A DNA stretch of 64,000 nucleotides from Vibrio chagasii. Lineage in GTDB: Bacteria > Pseudomonadota > Gammaproteobacteria > Enterobacterales > Vibrionaceae. The position numbers were made by a program, and so were the translations under genes. Below are positions 9,912-18,070 of this stretch, piece by piece. Positions within the stretch are counted from its first letter, which is position 1; the number at the start of each line of letters is the position of its first letter. The stretch lies in NCBI GenBank assembly GCA_041879415.1, contig CP090851.1, positions 2,170,001 through 2,234,000 of the forward strand. Direction: 5' to 3'. The notes under the pieces are model-generated. The model ran no database searches. It saw nothing but the letters and a program-made list of their open reading frames with translations, and was not told the DNA's origin.

Positions 9912-9988
9912 GGCTACTTAGCTCAGTTGGTTAGAGCACATCACTCATAATGATGGGGTCGCAGGTTCAAATCCCGCAGTAGCCACCA
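9912..9988 (+). tRNA. tRNA-Met (CAT), elongator, copy 2
   Basis: Identical by eye to the copy at 9503. It is followed by a 55-nt spacer carrying a TGAAT/ATTCA hairpin before the next tRNA-Leu. Confidence 0.95.
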
Positions 9989-10043
9989 CTTATACAACGT
10001 CTTATTGAATCACCAATATTCAGTATGACTATAAAGATTTGCT

Positions 10044-10128
10044 GCGGTCGTGGCGGAATTGGTAGACGCACCAGATTTAGGTTCTGGCGCCGAGAGGTGT
10101 GAGAGTTCAAGTCTCTCCGACCGCACCA
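10044..10128 (+). tRNA. tRNA-Leu (TAG), copy 2
   Basis: An 85-nt class II tRNA with GCGGTCG/CGACCGC acceptor arms and a GAGA variable loop. It is the prototype of the eight duplicated Leu copies and starts the first 272-bp unit. Confidence 0.95.
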
Positions 10129-10158
10129 TTATTTAGATGTCTTAATTGATGTCATTGT

Positions 10159-10233
10159 TGGGCTATCGCCAAGCGGTAAGGCACCGGCTTTTGATGCCGG
10201 CATTCCCTGGTTCGAATCCAGGTAGCCCAGCCA
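10159..10233 (+). tRNA. tRNA-Gln (TTG), copy 2
   Basis: Same 75-nt sequence as copy 1, after a 30-nt spacer. Confidence 0.95.
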
Positions 10234-10315
10234 CTATTTATAACTCCTTGCTAATAGCAATGAGCACAACGTTTTATTGAGTCACCAATACTCAGTATAA
10301 CTACAAAGATTTGCT

Positions 10316-10400
10316 GCGGTCGTGGCGGAATTGGTAGACGCACCAGATTTAGGTTCTGGCGCCGAGAGGTGTGAGAGTTCAAGTCTCTCCGACCGCACCA
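10316..10400 (+). tRNA. tRNA-Leu (TAG), copy 3
   Basis: Same sequence as copy 2, exactly 272 bp downstream of it. Confidence 0.95.
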
Positions 10401-10430
10401 TTATTTAGATGTCTTAATTGATGTCATTGT

Positions 10431-10505
10431 TGGGCTATCGCCAAGCGGTAAGGCACCGGCTTTTGATGCCGGCATTCCCTGGTTCGAATCCAGGTAGCCC
10501 AGCCA
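10431..10505 (+). tRNA. tRNA-Gln (TTG), copy 3
   Basis: Same as copy 2, offset by 272 bp. Confidence 0.95.
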
Positions 10506-10587
10506 CTATTTATAACTCCTTGCTAATAGCAATGAGCACAACGTTTTATTGAGTCACCAATACTCAGTATAACTACAAAGATTTGCT

Positions 10588-10672
10588 GCGGTCGTGGCGG
10601 AATTGGTAGACGCACCAGATTTAGGTTCTGGCGCCGAGAGGTGTGAGAGTTCAAGTCTCTCCGACCGCACCA
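10588..10672 (+). tRNA. tRNA-Leu (TAG), copy 4
   Basis: Same as copy 2. It starts the first 540-bp higher-order unit (10588-11127). Confidence 0.95.
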
Positions 10673-10702
10673 TTATTTAGATGTCTTAATTGATGTCATT
10701 GT

Positions 10703-10777
10703 TGGGCTATCGCCAAGCGGTAAGGCACCGGCTTTTGATGCCGGCATTCCCTGGTTCGAATCCAGGTAGCCCAGCCA
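10703..10777 (+). tRNA. tRNA-Gln (TTG), copy 4
   Basis: Same as copy 2, offset by a further 272 bp. Confidence 0.95.
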
Positions 10778-10859
10778 CTATTTATAACTCCTTGCTAATA
10801 GCAATGAGCACAACGTTTTATTGAGTCACCAATACTCAGTATAACTACAAAGATTTGCT

Positions 10860-10944
10860 GCGGTCGTGGCGGAATTGGTAGACGCACCAGATTTAGGTTC
10901 TGGCGCCGAGAGGTGTGAGAGTTCAAGTCTCTCCGACCGCACCA
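10860..10944 (+). tRNA. tRNA-Leu (TAG), copy 5
   Basis: Same as copy 2. Here the following gene is Met instead of Gln, reached through a 51-nt spacer. Confidence 0.95.
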
Positions 10945-10995
10945 TTATTTCTCTTTCATTAGAGAACAAATAGTGAATCTATTAGATTTATTATT

Positions 10996-11072
10996 GGCTA
11001 CTTAGCTCAGTTGGTTAGAGCACATCACTCATAATGATGGGGTCGCAGGTTCAAATCCCGCAGTAGCCACCA
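10996..11072 (+). tRNA. tRNA-Met (CAT), elongator, copy 3
   Basis: Identical by eye to copies 1 and 2. Confidence 0.95.
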
Positions 11073-11127
11073 CTTATACAACGTCTTATTGAATCACCAA
11101 TATTCAGTATGACTATAAAGATTTGCT

Positions 11128-11212
11128 GCGGTCGTGGCGGAATTGGTAGACGCACCAGATTTAGGTTCTGGCGCCGAGAGGTGTGAGAGTTCAAGTCTCT
11201 CCGACCGCACCA
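11128..11212 (+). tRNA. tRNA-Leu (TAG), copy 6
   Basis: Same as copy 2. It lies 268 bp after copy 5 and starts the second 540-bp unit. Confidence 0.95.
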
Positions 11213-11242
11213 TTATTTAGATGTCTTAATTGATGTCATTGT

Positions 11243-11317
11243 TGGGCTATCGCCAAGCGGTAAGGCACCGGCTTTTGATGCCGGCATTCCCTGGTTCGAA
11301 TCCAGGTAGCCCAGCCA
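11243..11317 (+). tRNA. tRNA-Gln (TTG), copy 5
   Basis: Same as copy 2, exactly 540 bp after copy 4. Confidence 0.95.
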
Positions 11318-11399
11318 CTATTTATAACTCCTTGCTAATAGCAATGAGCACAACGTTTTATTGAGTCACCAATACTCAGTATAACTACAAAGATTTGCT

Positions 11400-11484
11400 G
11401 CGGTCGTGGCGGAATTGGTAGACGCACCAGATTTAGGTTCTGGCGCCGAGAGGTGTGAGAGTTCAAGTCTCTCCGACCGCACCA
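11400..11484 (+). tRNA. tRNA-Leu (TAG), copy 7
   Basis: Same as copy 2, 540 bp after copy 5. Confidence 0.95.
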
Positions 11485-11535
11485 TTATTTCTCTTTCATT
11501 AGAGAACAAATAGTGAATCTATTAGATTTATTATT

Positions 11536-11612
11536 GGCTACTTAGCTCAGTTGGTTAGAGCACATCACTCATAATGATGGGGTCGCAGGTTCAAATCCCG
11601 CAGTAGCCACCA
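11536..11612 (+). tRNA. tRNA-Met (CAT), elongator, copy 4
   Basis: Identical by eye to the other Met copies, 540 bp after copy 3. Confidence 0.95.
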
Positions 11613-11667
11613 CTTATACAACGTCTTATTGAATCACCAATATTCAGTATGACTATAAAGATTTGCT

Positions 11668-11752
11668 GCGGTCGTGGCGGAATTGGTAGACGCACCAGAT
11701 TTAGGTTCTGGCGCCGAGAGGTGTGAGAGTTCAAGTCTCTCCGACCGCACCA
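11668..11752 (+). tRNA. tRNA-Leu (TAG), copy 8
   Basis: Same as copy 2, 540 bp after copy 6. Confidence 0.95.
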
Positions 11753-11782
11753 TTATTTAGATGTCTTAATTGATGTCATTGT

Positions 11783-11857
11783 TGGGCTATCGCCAAGCGG
11801 TAAGGCACCGGCTTTTGATGCCGGCATTCCCTGGTTCGAATCCAGGTAGCCCAGCCA
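11783..11857 (+). tRNA. tRNA-Gln (TTG), copy 6
   Basis: Same as copy 2. The spacer after it carries two single-base differences from the other Gln-Leu spacers (GCAAAGAG for GCAATGAG; CTATAAAG for CTACAAAG). Confidence 0.95.
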
Positions 11858-11939
11858 CTATTTATAACTCCTTGCTAATAGCAAAGAGCACAACGTTTTA
11901 TTGAGTCACCAATACTCAGTATAACTATAAAGATTTGCT

Positions 11940-12024
11940 GCGGTCGTGGCGGAATTGGTAGACGCACCAGATTTAGGTTCTGGCGCCGAGAGGTGTGAGA
12001 GTTCAAGTCTCTCCGACCGCACCA
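11940..12024 (+). tRNA. tRNA-Leu (TAG), copy 9, last in array
   Basis: Same as copy 2. A terminator begins 10 nt after the CCA end. Confidence 0.95.
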
Positions 12025-12033
12025 TCATTAAAT

Positions 12034-12064
12034 AAAACCCAGCTTTTTAGCTGGGTTTTGTTTT
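12034..12064 (+). terminator. Terminator of the tRNA array
   Basis: An 11-bp perfect stem (AAAACCCAGCT / AGCTGGGTTTT) with a TTTT loop, then GTTTTAT. Confidence 0.9.
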
Positions 12065-12180
12065 ATCTGGAATATGTAAATCTGATAACCACGTCACCAA
12101 GTATTTCTCCCTATTTAATCACTTCATGACTTTTTTATAAGACAATGTCTGCTCCATTTTCTAATTGAGTATGACGCCTT

Positions 12181-13227
12181 ATGAAAAACCCCACTTTAAC
12201 GATCGGTTGCTACACAGACACTCCCAGTAAAAGCCAAGGCGTGTATCAGGCTCAGTTAGACTTGGAAAGCGGTAAACTATTACCTATAGAGCTCGTTACA
12301 GAGTGTTCTAACCCATCTTTTGTTGTCGCGACAGAGCTTGGTATCTATACCGTGTCTGAAGTAGATCAGCAAAAACAGCCACAGCTGCTTCATATACCTA
12401 GCTCAAACTCAAAGACGGTTAAGAACTACGGCAGTATCGCTGGCGATCACCCTTGCCACATCGCCATTGATCCTAGCCACAAGTTTGCTATTACTTCTCA
12501 ATACTCATCAGGTTCATTCGATATTTTTAGTTTGAGTATCAATGGCAATATCGATAAACGACTTAAAACAATAGCTATGGTGGGTTCAGGGTCTAATAAA
12601 GAACGTCAAACAGCACCACATGCTCATCAATGTCTGTTCTTACAAAACGCACCACAATTTGTCACCGTCGACCTTGGCGCTGATCGAATCAACTTCTATT
12701 GCTTTGATGAAGAGCAGGAAGAGTTTCTAGACGAACCGATGCAATCCATTAAAGTCCCTGCGGGCAATGGACCTCGTCACCTGGTTTTCAATAAAGATGA
12801 AGACAAAGCCTATGTGAACTGTGAGCTCTCTGAAACGATACTGATGATGGAGAAAACTCTTGGGAACTGGAGTATTGTCGAAGAGATCGACGCGCTGCCA
12901 AATATGGAAAAAGGAGAGGCTACCGCTGCAATAAAACTATCGCCGGATGAGCGATTCCTCTATGTCTCTTGTCGACATCAATCAATGATCAGTTGCTTCA
13001 GAATCGAACCCAAAACGAAGATGCCTATTTTCATTGATCGCTATAGTACCGAAGGTCATTTCCCTCGTGATTTTCATATTACTCATGATGGTGAATGGCT
13101 TATCGCCGCCAACCAGCACTCTAATAACATCACGTCCTTCAAGCGAAATAATGAAGATGGCTCTCTGGTTTACACAGGCTACTCATTAGAACTAGATATG
13201 CCCGTTTGTGTGACACAGCAGCGATAA
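12181..13227 (+). CDS. Lactonase (YbhE/Pgl-like) beta-propeller family protein
   Basis: A 348-residue protein with repeated propeller blades. The segment VPAGNGPRHLVFNKDEDKAY near residues 197-216 matches the conserved GPRH blade of the bacterial 6-phosphogluconolactonase (Pgl/YbhE) family, and other blades show HPCHIAIDPSHKFAI and LSPDERFLYVS patterns. It could hydrolyse a sugar lactone such as 6-phosphogluconolactone, but a Vibrio may also carry a DevB-type enzyme, so the substrate is uncertain. No signal peptide is seen, so it is probably cytoplasmic. It stands alone between the tRNA array terminator and the convergent ubiF. Confidence 0.85.
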   Translation: MKNPTLTIGCYTDTPSKSQGVYQAQLDLESGKLLPIELVTECSNPSFVVATELGIYTVSEVDQQKQPQLLHIPSSNSKTVKNYGSIAGDHPCHIAIDPSHKFAITSQYSSGSFDIFSLSINGNIDKRLKTIAMVGSGSNKERQTAPHAHQCLFLQNAPQFVTVDLGADRINFYCFDEEQEEFLDEPMQSIKVPAGNGPRHLVFNKDEDKAYVNCELSETILMMEKTLGNWSIVEEIDALPNMEKGEATAAIKLSPDERFLYVSCRHQSMISCFRIEPKTKMPIFIDRYSTEGHFPRDFHITHDGEWLIAANQHSNNITSFKRNNEDGSLVYTGYSLELDMPVCVTQQR

Positions 13228-13245
13228 TCACCATCGAATACAAAA

Positions 13246-13272
13246 AAGGAGAGCATTAGCTCTCCTTCTCTT
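13246..13272. terminator. Bidirectional terminator between the lactonase gene and ubiF
   Basis: A 9-bp stem (AAGGAGAGC / GCTCTCCTT) with loop ATTA, flanked by A6 on the left and CTCTTTTT on the right, so it can serve both convergent genes. Confidence 0.85.
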
Positions 13273-13295
13273 TTTAAACTGTCTAAAACACTCAA

Positions 13296-14471
13296 TTAAA
13301 GGCCCAAGGCATACTTCAGTACTTGGGCTTTAATTGGCCCTGAGTTCTCTGCTAGCTTGAGTGCAGCATTACGCACAAACTTAAGTGGGCCAATATCATT
13401 ACTGAACGTCTTATAGAAGAAATCCATACCGCTTTGCATCACTAGGTTGTCACCTCTTCTCATCACCTCGTAGCGTCTTGCTACAGAATGATTCAGTTCG
13501 CCTTTTTCTTTAGTTACATCCAATAGCGCTGCAACATCTTTGAAGCCTAGATTCACGCCCTGCCCTGCCAGTGGGTTGATCGTGTGTGCCGAGTCTCCAA
13601 CCAGAATGCAGTTATTCTTAAAATAGGATTGCGCATGACGTCGAGTAAGAGGAAAAGAACCAGAGTTAAGTACTTTGATGTCCCCTAGCTCAGCAGGAAA
13701 GTTAGCAAGTACTTCATTACGAAGCTTATCTGGGCTCATTGCCGACAGTTGCTTAATGCGAGATGGCGAGTCGTACCAAACCAAAGAGCCCTGCCCGACT
13801 TCCTGGTCTCCTGAATTAAAAGAGCACAAAGGGAGGAATGAACGCGGGCCGCTAGGCAAAAACTGTTGCCAAGTAATGTCTTGCTGAGGGAGCTCGGTTT
13901 CTACATTGATCAGCATGCAGTGCTGACGGTAGTCCCAAGCAGTGATACCAATGCCCGCTTGCTGTCTAACTGCGGAATTCGCACCATCGGCACCAATCAC
14001 CCACTTCGCTGACAACCCGATACCAGATTGAAGCTTAACGGTATTAGTTTCGCCAAATTCTATAGAGTCCAACTTTTCAGGACACAGAAGGTCTAAATTG
14101 TCATAAGCATCAAACTGAGACCATAAGCCCAATTGAATGAGTCGGTTTTCAACAATATAGCCTAAGCGAGGCAAATCAAGTGACGCTGCATCAAATCGAG
14201 TACGACATTCTGGGTGTTCCCACGTTTCTAGGCGCTTGTAAGAGCAAACTCGCATTGCTGCTATGTTCTGCCATGCGCCAAGATCGTCAAGTAAATCGAC
14301 TGACGCTTGAGAAATCGCTGACACTCGGATATCCAACGCTTGCGATTCATCAAATGCTTGGGGCGCAAAACCTTCGATGACAGCAACCTGCATTCCTTGC
14401 TTAGCAAAACCAATCGCTGTTGCCGCACCTACCATGCCGCCCCCGACGACCACAATATCGTAACTGTTCAT
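13296..14471 (-). CDS. ubiF: FAD-dependent ubiquinone hydroxylase UbiF
   Basis: A 391-residue flavin monooxygenase of the UbiH/UbiF/VisC family, expected to hydroxylate 2-octaprenyl-3-methyl-6-methoxy-1,4-benzoquinol in ubiquinone synthesis. The Rossmann loop is VVGGGMVGAATAIGFAKQG near residues 8-26, the DG motif is WVIGADGANSAVR near 157, and the second FAD motif is CILVGDSAHTINPLAGQG near 288. Assignment to UbiF rather than UbiH rests on similarity over the N-terminal 120 residues (SAISQASVDLLDDLGAW; YKRLETWEHP) and on its position between the Met-Leu-Gln tRNA cluster and miaB, as in E. coli. Confidence 0.92.
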   Translation of the reverse strand: MNSYDIVVVGGGMVGAATAIGFAKQGMQVAVIEGFAPQAFDESQALDIRVSAISQASVDLLDDLGAWQNIAAMRVCSYKRLETWEHPECRTRFDAASLDLPRLGYIVENRLIQLGLWSQFDAYDNLDLLCPEKLDSIEFGETNTVKLQSGIGLSAKWVIGADGANSAVRQQAGIGITAWDYRQHCMLINVETELPQQDITWQQFLPSGPRSFLPLCSFNSGDQEVGQGSLVWYDSPSRIKQLSAMSPDKLRNEVLANFPAELGDIKVLNSGSFPLTRRHAQSYFKNNCILVGDSAHTINPLAGQGVNLGFKDVAALLDVTKEKGELNHSVARRYEVMRRGDNLVMQSGMDFFYKTFSNDIGPLKFVRNAALKLAENSGPIKAQVLKYALGL

Positions 14472-14778
14472 ATTTTGTACTTATCAGTTTGATTCTTTGA
14501 CTGTTTTTGATTGTACGTTTTCACAACGAACTTGTAACCAAAAACCTTATTTGAAAAATGGGTTATCCCTTGCTACATCTAGTGTTAACGAGAATAAAAA
14601 CCACTTCTGAAGAGATTTTATCAGACTACTAGTCAGTCGGTTTTGAAACCAGTACAATACGCCGCTTGCCGCTAGGGTGAGCCATAAAATGAATACCTAA
14701 TTATGGCCATAGACTCTCGCGGATAGATACCGGGCGATTTGCTCCCTTAAATTAAACTAACGATCGAGCGAACAAAAA
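14472..14778. other. Divergent ubiF-miaB intergenic region
   Basis: A 307-bp region holding the ubiF and miaB promoters. On the plus strand TAGTCA (14630-14635) and TACAAT (14653-14658) are 17 bp apart and followed by ACGCCGC, a plausible miaB promoter. This implies a leader of about 115 nt containing a GCCATAA (14681-14687) / TTATGGC (14701-14707) hairpin. No ORF or known riboswitch is recognised. Confidence 0.5.
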
Positions 14779-16203
14779 ATGAGTAAGAAACTGCTAATTA
14801 AAACTTGGGGCTGCCAGATGAACGAATACGATTCATCAAAAATGGCTGACCTGCTAAATGCCGCAAATGGCTATGAGCTAACTGAAGTACCTGAGGAAGC
14901 AGATGTACTACTACTGAATACTTGTTCTATCCGTGAAAAAGCGCAAGAAAAAGTATTCCACCAGCTTGGTCGTTGGAAAACGCTAAAAGATAAAAAAGAA
15001 GGCGTGGTAATCGGTGTGGGTGGCTGTGTAGCGACTCAAGAAGGCGACCACATTCGTCAACGTGCACCATACGTAGACGTTATCTTTGGCCCTCAAACAC
15101 TGCACCGTCTTCCAGAGATGATCAAATCTTCTCTATCAAACGAAGCGCCAGTGATGGACATCTCTTTCCCTGAGATCGAAAAGTTCGATAGCCTACCTGA
15201 ACCTCGTGCTGAAGGTGCAACGGCATTCGTTTCTATCATGGAAGGCTGTTCTAAGTACTGTACTTACTGCGTAGTACCTTACACTCGTGGTGAAGAAGTT
15301 AGCCGTCCAATGGACGATGTACTGTTCGAAGTTGCTCAACTTGCAGAGCAAGGTGTACGTGAAGTTAACCTACTAGGTCAAAACGTAAACGCATACCGTG
15401 GTCCAACTCACGAAGGTGATATCTGCACATTCGCAGAACTGCTTCGTCTTGTGGCTTCTATCGATGGTATCGATCGTATTCGTTTCACCACAAGCCACCC
15501 GCTTGAGTTCGGTGATGACATCATCGCAGTATACGAAGATACACCTGAACTTGTGAGCTTCCTTCACCTACCAGTGCAGAGTGGTAGTGACCGTATCCTT
15601 ACGATGATGAAACGTCCTCACACTGCTATCGAGTACAAGTCGATTATTCGTAAGCTTCGTAAAGCACGTCCTGACATTCAAATCAGTTCTGACTTTATCG
15701 TTGGTTTCCCTGGTGAATCTAACCAAGATTTCCAAGACACGATGAAACTGATTAAAGATGTTGATTTCGATATGAGCTTCAGCTTTATCTTCTCTCCTCG
15801 TCCGGGTACACCTGCTGCAGACTACCCATGTGACGTGCCTGAGCAAGAGAAGAAAGATCGCCTATACGAACTACAACAAACCGTAAACTCACAAGCAATG
15901 CGCTACTCTCGCTTAATGCTTGGTACTGAGCAACGTGTACTGGTTGAAGGTCCGTCGAAGAAGAACCTAATGGAACTTCGCGCACGTACAGAGAACAACC
16001 GTGTTGTTAACTTCGAAGGTAACGCAGATCTAATCGGTCAATTTGTTGATGTGAAGATCACTGACGTATTCGCAAACTCTCTACGTGGTGAGTTGGTTCG
16101 TACAGAGAAGGATATGGACCTACGTAGCATCATCTCTCCAACGCAGATGATGGCTAACACAAAACGTGAAGATGAGCTGGGTGTGGCAACATTTACGCCA
16201 TAA
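14779..16203 (+). CDS. miaB: tRNA-2-methylthio-N6-dimethylallyladenosine synthase MiaB
   Basis: A 474-residue radical-SAM methylthiotransferase that converts i6A37 to ms2i6A37 in tRNAs reading UNN codons. The UPF0004 domain carries auxiliary-cluster cysteines at 12, 49 and 83. The radical-SAM cluster uses Cys157, Cys161 and Cys164 in GCSKYCTYC, the same numbering as E. coli. A TRAM RNA-binding domain occupies about residues 378-441. The ATG start gives [20 protein letters not shown] hairpin lies between this gene and ybeZ. Confidence 0.98.
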   Translation: MSKKLLIKTWGCQMNEYDSSKMADLLNAANGYELTEVPEEADVLLLNTCSIREKAQEKVFHQLGRWKTLKDKKEGVVIGVGGCVATQEGDHIRQRAPYVDVIFGPQTLHRLPEMIKSSLSNEAPVMDISFPEIEKFDSLPEPRAEGATAFVSIMEGCSKYCTYCVVPYTRGEEVSRPMDDVLFEVAQLAEQGVREVNLLGQNVNAYRGPTHEGDICTFAELLRLVASIDGIDRIRFTTSHPLEFGDDIIAVYEDTPELVSFLHLPVQSGSDRILTMMKRPHTAIEYKSIIRKLRKARPDIQISSDFIVGFPGESNQDFQDTMKLIKDVDFDMSFSFIFSPRPGTPAADYPCDVPEQEKKDRLYELQQTVNSQAMRYSRLMLGTEQRVLVEGPSKKNLMELRARTENNRVVNFEGNADLIGQFVDVKITDVFANSLRGELVRTEKDMDLRSIISPTQMMANTKREDELGVATFTP

Positions 16204-16293
16204 GCAAAACATCTAGGTTCAGCAAAAAGCTGACCAACAAAGCTTGAAATTACCTAACTAAGTGACCATCTTAGAAATAGGGAAATCGCCACT

Positions 16294-16330
16294 AGAAGCC
16301 CGGTCCCAATCGGGCTTCTTGCTCTTTGTT
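16294..16330 (+). terminator. Terminator or attenuator between miaB and ybeZ
   Basis: A 9-bp stem (AGAAGCCCG / CGGGCTTCT) with an 8-nt loop, then TGCTCTTTGTTT. The imperfect T tract suggests partial termination before ybeZ. Confidence 0.65.
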
Positions 16331-16368
16331 TACTGGAAAGAGTGGGTGGCACAAAATGAGAGGCTAAT

Positions 16369-17490
16369 TTGAGCAATAAAATCGTTACCCTAGAAATCAA
16401 TCTAGAACCCGCAGATAACCATCGCCTTGCAAGCCTTTGTGGCCCATTCGATGACAACATCAAACACCTTGAGCGCCGTTTAGGTGTCGAGATTAACTAC
16501 CGCAGCAACTTCTTCACTATTGTTGGTAAGCCTCATACGGCTGCTGCTGCACTCGATATTGTTAAGCGCCTGTATGTTGAATCTGCTCCGGTCAAAGGCA
16601 CGATCCCAGATATCGAGCCAGAACAAATTCACCTGGCTATCAAAGAGTCTGGTGTTTTAGAACAGAATGTAGAGTCTGATATTGAACACGGCAAAGAAGT
16701 GTTCATTAAGACCAAAAAAGGCGTGATTAAGCCGCGCACACCAAACCAAGCACAGTACCTAATGAACATGGTGACGCATGACATCACCTTTGGTATTGGT
16801 CCTGCTGGTACGGGTAAAACATATTTGGCTGTCGCTGCTGCCGTAGACGCATTAGAGCGCCAAGAGATCCGTCGTATTCTATTGACGCGCCCTGCAGTTG
16901 AAGCAGGTGAGAAGTTAGGTTTCCTGCCTGGTGATTTAAGCCAAAAAGTAGATCCGTACTTGCGTCCACTTTACGATGCACTTTTTGAAATGCTGGGCTT
17001 TGAACGTGTTGAGAAGCTGATTGAGCGTAACGTGATTGAGGTTGCACCTCTTGCGTACATGCGTGGTCGTACACTGAACGACGCCTTCATCATTCTTGAT
17101 GAGAGCCAAAACACGACTGTTGAACAGATGAAGATGTTCCTAACTCGTATTGGTTTCAACTCTCGTGCGGTAATCACAGGTGATATCACTCAAATCGATT
17201 TACCTCGTGGTGCAAAATCTGGCTTGCGTCATGCGACCGAAGTTCTAAGTGAAGTCGATGACATCAGCTTTAACTTCTTTATGTCTGAAGACGTAGTTCG
17301 TCACCCTGTGGTTGCTCGTATTGTTAACGCTTACGAGAAATGGGAAGCGAAAGACCAGAAAGAGCGCAAAGAGTTTGAAAAGCGTAGACGTGAAGAGCGT
17401 GAGGCAAAACTTCTTGAGAGTCAGCAAGCGGTTACGACACAATTAGCAACACAAAATAGTTCTGTGATTGCAGAACAAGGTGATAAATAG
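16369..17490 (+). CDS. ybeZ: PhoH-like ATPase YbeZ (PhoL)
   Basis: A 373-residue PhoH-family P-loop ATPase that works with the rRNA endonuclease YbeY encoded next. The N-terminal 110 residues resemble a KH-like RNA-binding segment. The Walker A motif is GPAGTGKTYLA near residue 144 and Walker B is FIILDESQN near 242. The C-terminal tail is a charged helix rich in Lys, Glu and Arg. The start is TTG at 16369 with a GAGAGG ribosome-binding site just upstream, matching the expected N-terminus MSNKIVTLEINLEPAD. The stop is immediately followed by the ybeY ATG. Confidence 0.95.
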   Translation: MSNKIVTLEINLEPADNHRLASLCGPFDDNIKHLERRLGVEINYRSNFFTIVGKPHTAAAALDIVKRLYVESAPVKGTIPDIEPEQIHLAIKESGVLEQNVESDIEHGKEVFIKTKKGVIKPRTPNQAQYLMNMVTHDITFGIGPAGTGKTYLAVAAAVDALERQEIRRILLTRPAVEAGEKLGFLPGDLSQKVDPYLRPLYDALFEMLGFERVEKLIERNVIEVAPLAYMRGRTLNDAFIILDESQNTTVEQMKMFLTRIGFNSRAVITGDITQIDLPRGAKSGLRHATEVLSEVDDISFNFFMSEDVVRHPVVARIVNAYEKWEAKDQKERKEFEKRRREEREAKLLESQQAVTTQLATQNSSVIAEQGDK

Positions 17491-17952
17491 ATGTCTATTG
17501 AACTAGACCTACAATTAGCGGTCGAAAATGAGCAAGGTCTTCCAACAGAGCAGGACATTCAGCTTTGGTTGGACAAGACTATACCTCAATTTCAAAAGAG
17601 CGCTGAGCTTACTATCCGTATCGTAGATACAGAAGAAAGCCACCAGCTAAATCATGAATATCGTGGTAAAGACAAGCCAACTAACGTGCTATCTTTTCCA
17701 TTCGAGGCTCCTCCTGGGATCGAGTTAGATCTTCTAGGTGACCTCATTATCTGTCGCCAAGTAGTCGAAAAAGAAGCAGAAGAGCAAAATAAGCCTCTGC
17801 TAGCACACTGGGCTCATATGGTTGTACATGGCAGTCTGCATCTGCTAGGTTATGATCATATCGAAGATGATGAAGCTGAAGAGATGGAGTCACTCGAGAC
17901 AGAAATCATGCAAGCTATGGGGTTTGAAGACCCATATATTCTAGAAAAGTAA
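17491..17952 (+). CDS. ybeY: Endoribonuclease/rRNA maturation factor YbeY
   Basis: A 153-residue zinc metalloprotein needed for 16S rRNA 3' end maturation and ribosome quality control. The metal site is His113, His117 and His123 in [15 protein letters not shown], the UPF0054 signature. A conserved Arg lies in [19 protein letters not shown]. It abuts ybeZ with no gap, so the pair is translationally coupled. Corc/ybeX follows after 118 bp containing competing hairpins. Confidence 0.97.
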   Translation: MSIELDLQLAVENEQGLPTEQDIQLWLDKTIPQFQKSAELTIRIVDTEESHQLNHEYRGKDKPTNVLSFPFEAPPGIELDLLGDLIICRQVVEKEAEEQNKPLLAHWAHMVVHGSLHLLGYDHIEDDEAEEMESLETEIMQAMGFEDPYILEK

Positions 17953-18022
17953 ATCGATTCTAGTTAAGTAGATTGCAGAGAAACAATAACTCATCGAACC
18001 TGTATTATTCAGGAATCTGAGT

Positions 18023-18062
18023 TGTGATGTGTGCTATCACACTTCTGATAGCGTTATTTTTT
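18023..18062 (+). promoter_or_regulatory. Mutually exclusive hairpins between ybeY and corC
   Basis: Stem A is TGTGAT (18023-18028) with ATCACA (18036-18041). Stem B is GCTATCA (18033-18039) with TGATAGC (18046-18052), followed by GTTATTTTTT. The two share bases 18036-18041 so they cannot form together. Stem B is terminator-like, which suggests attenuation of corC-lnt. Confidence 0.5.
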
Positions 18063-18070
18063 GAGAAATC

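Larger units (their letters stand above)
10044..12024 (+). repeat. Tandem 272/268-bp tRNA repeat array with 540-bp higher-order unit
   Basis: Leu copies 2-9 recur at intervals of 272, 272, 272, 268, 272, 268 and 272 bp. A 272-bp unit is Leu (85) + 30-nt spacer + Gln (75) + 82-nt spacer. A 268-bp unit is Leu (85) + 51 + Met (77) + 55. One of each makes a 540-bp unit, present at 10588-11127 and 11128-11667. The spacers are as conserved as the tRNAs, which points to recent duplication by unequal recombination rather than independent gene gain. Confidence 0.92.

Noticed and set aside
9500..12030. Regularly spaced repeats resembling a CRISPR array
   Set aside because: The repeats fold as complete tRNAs with encoded CCA ends; spacers are conserved rather than unique and no cas genes are present.
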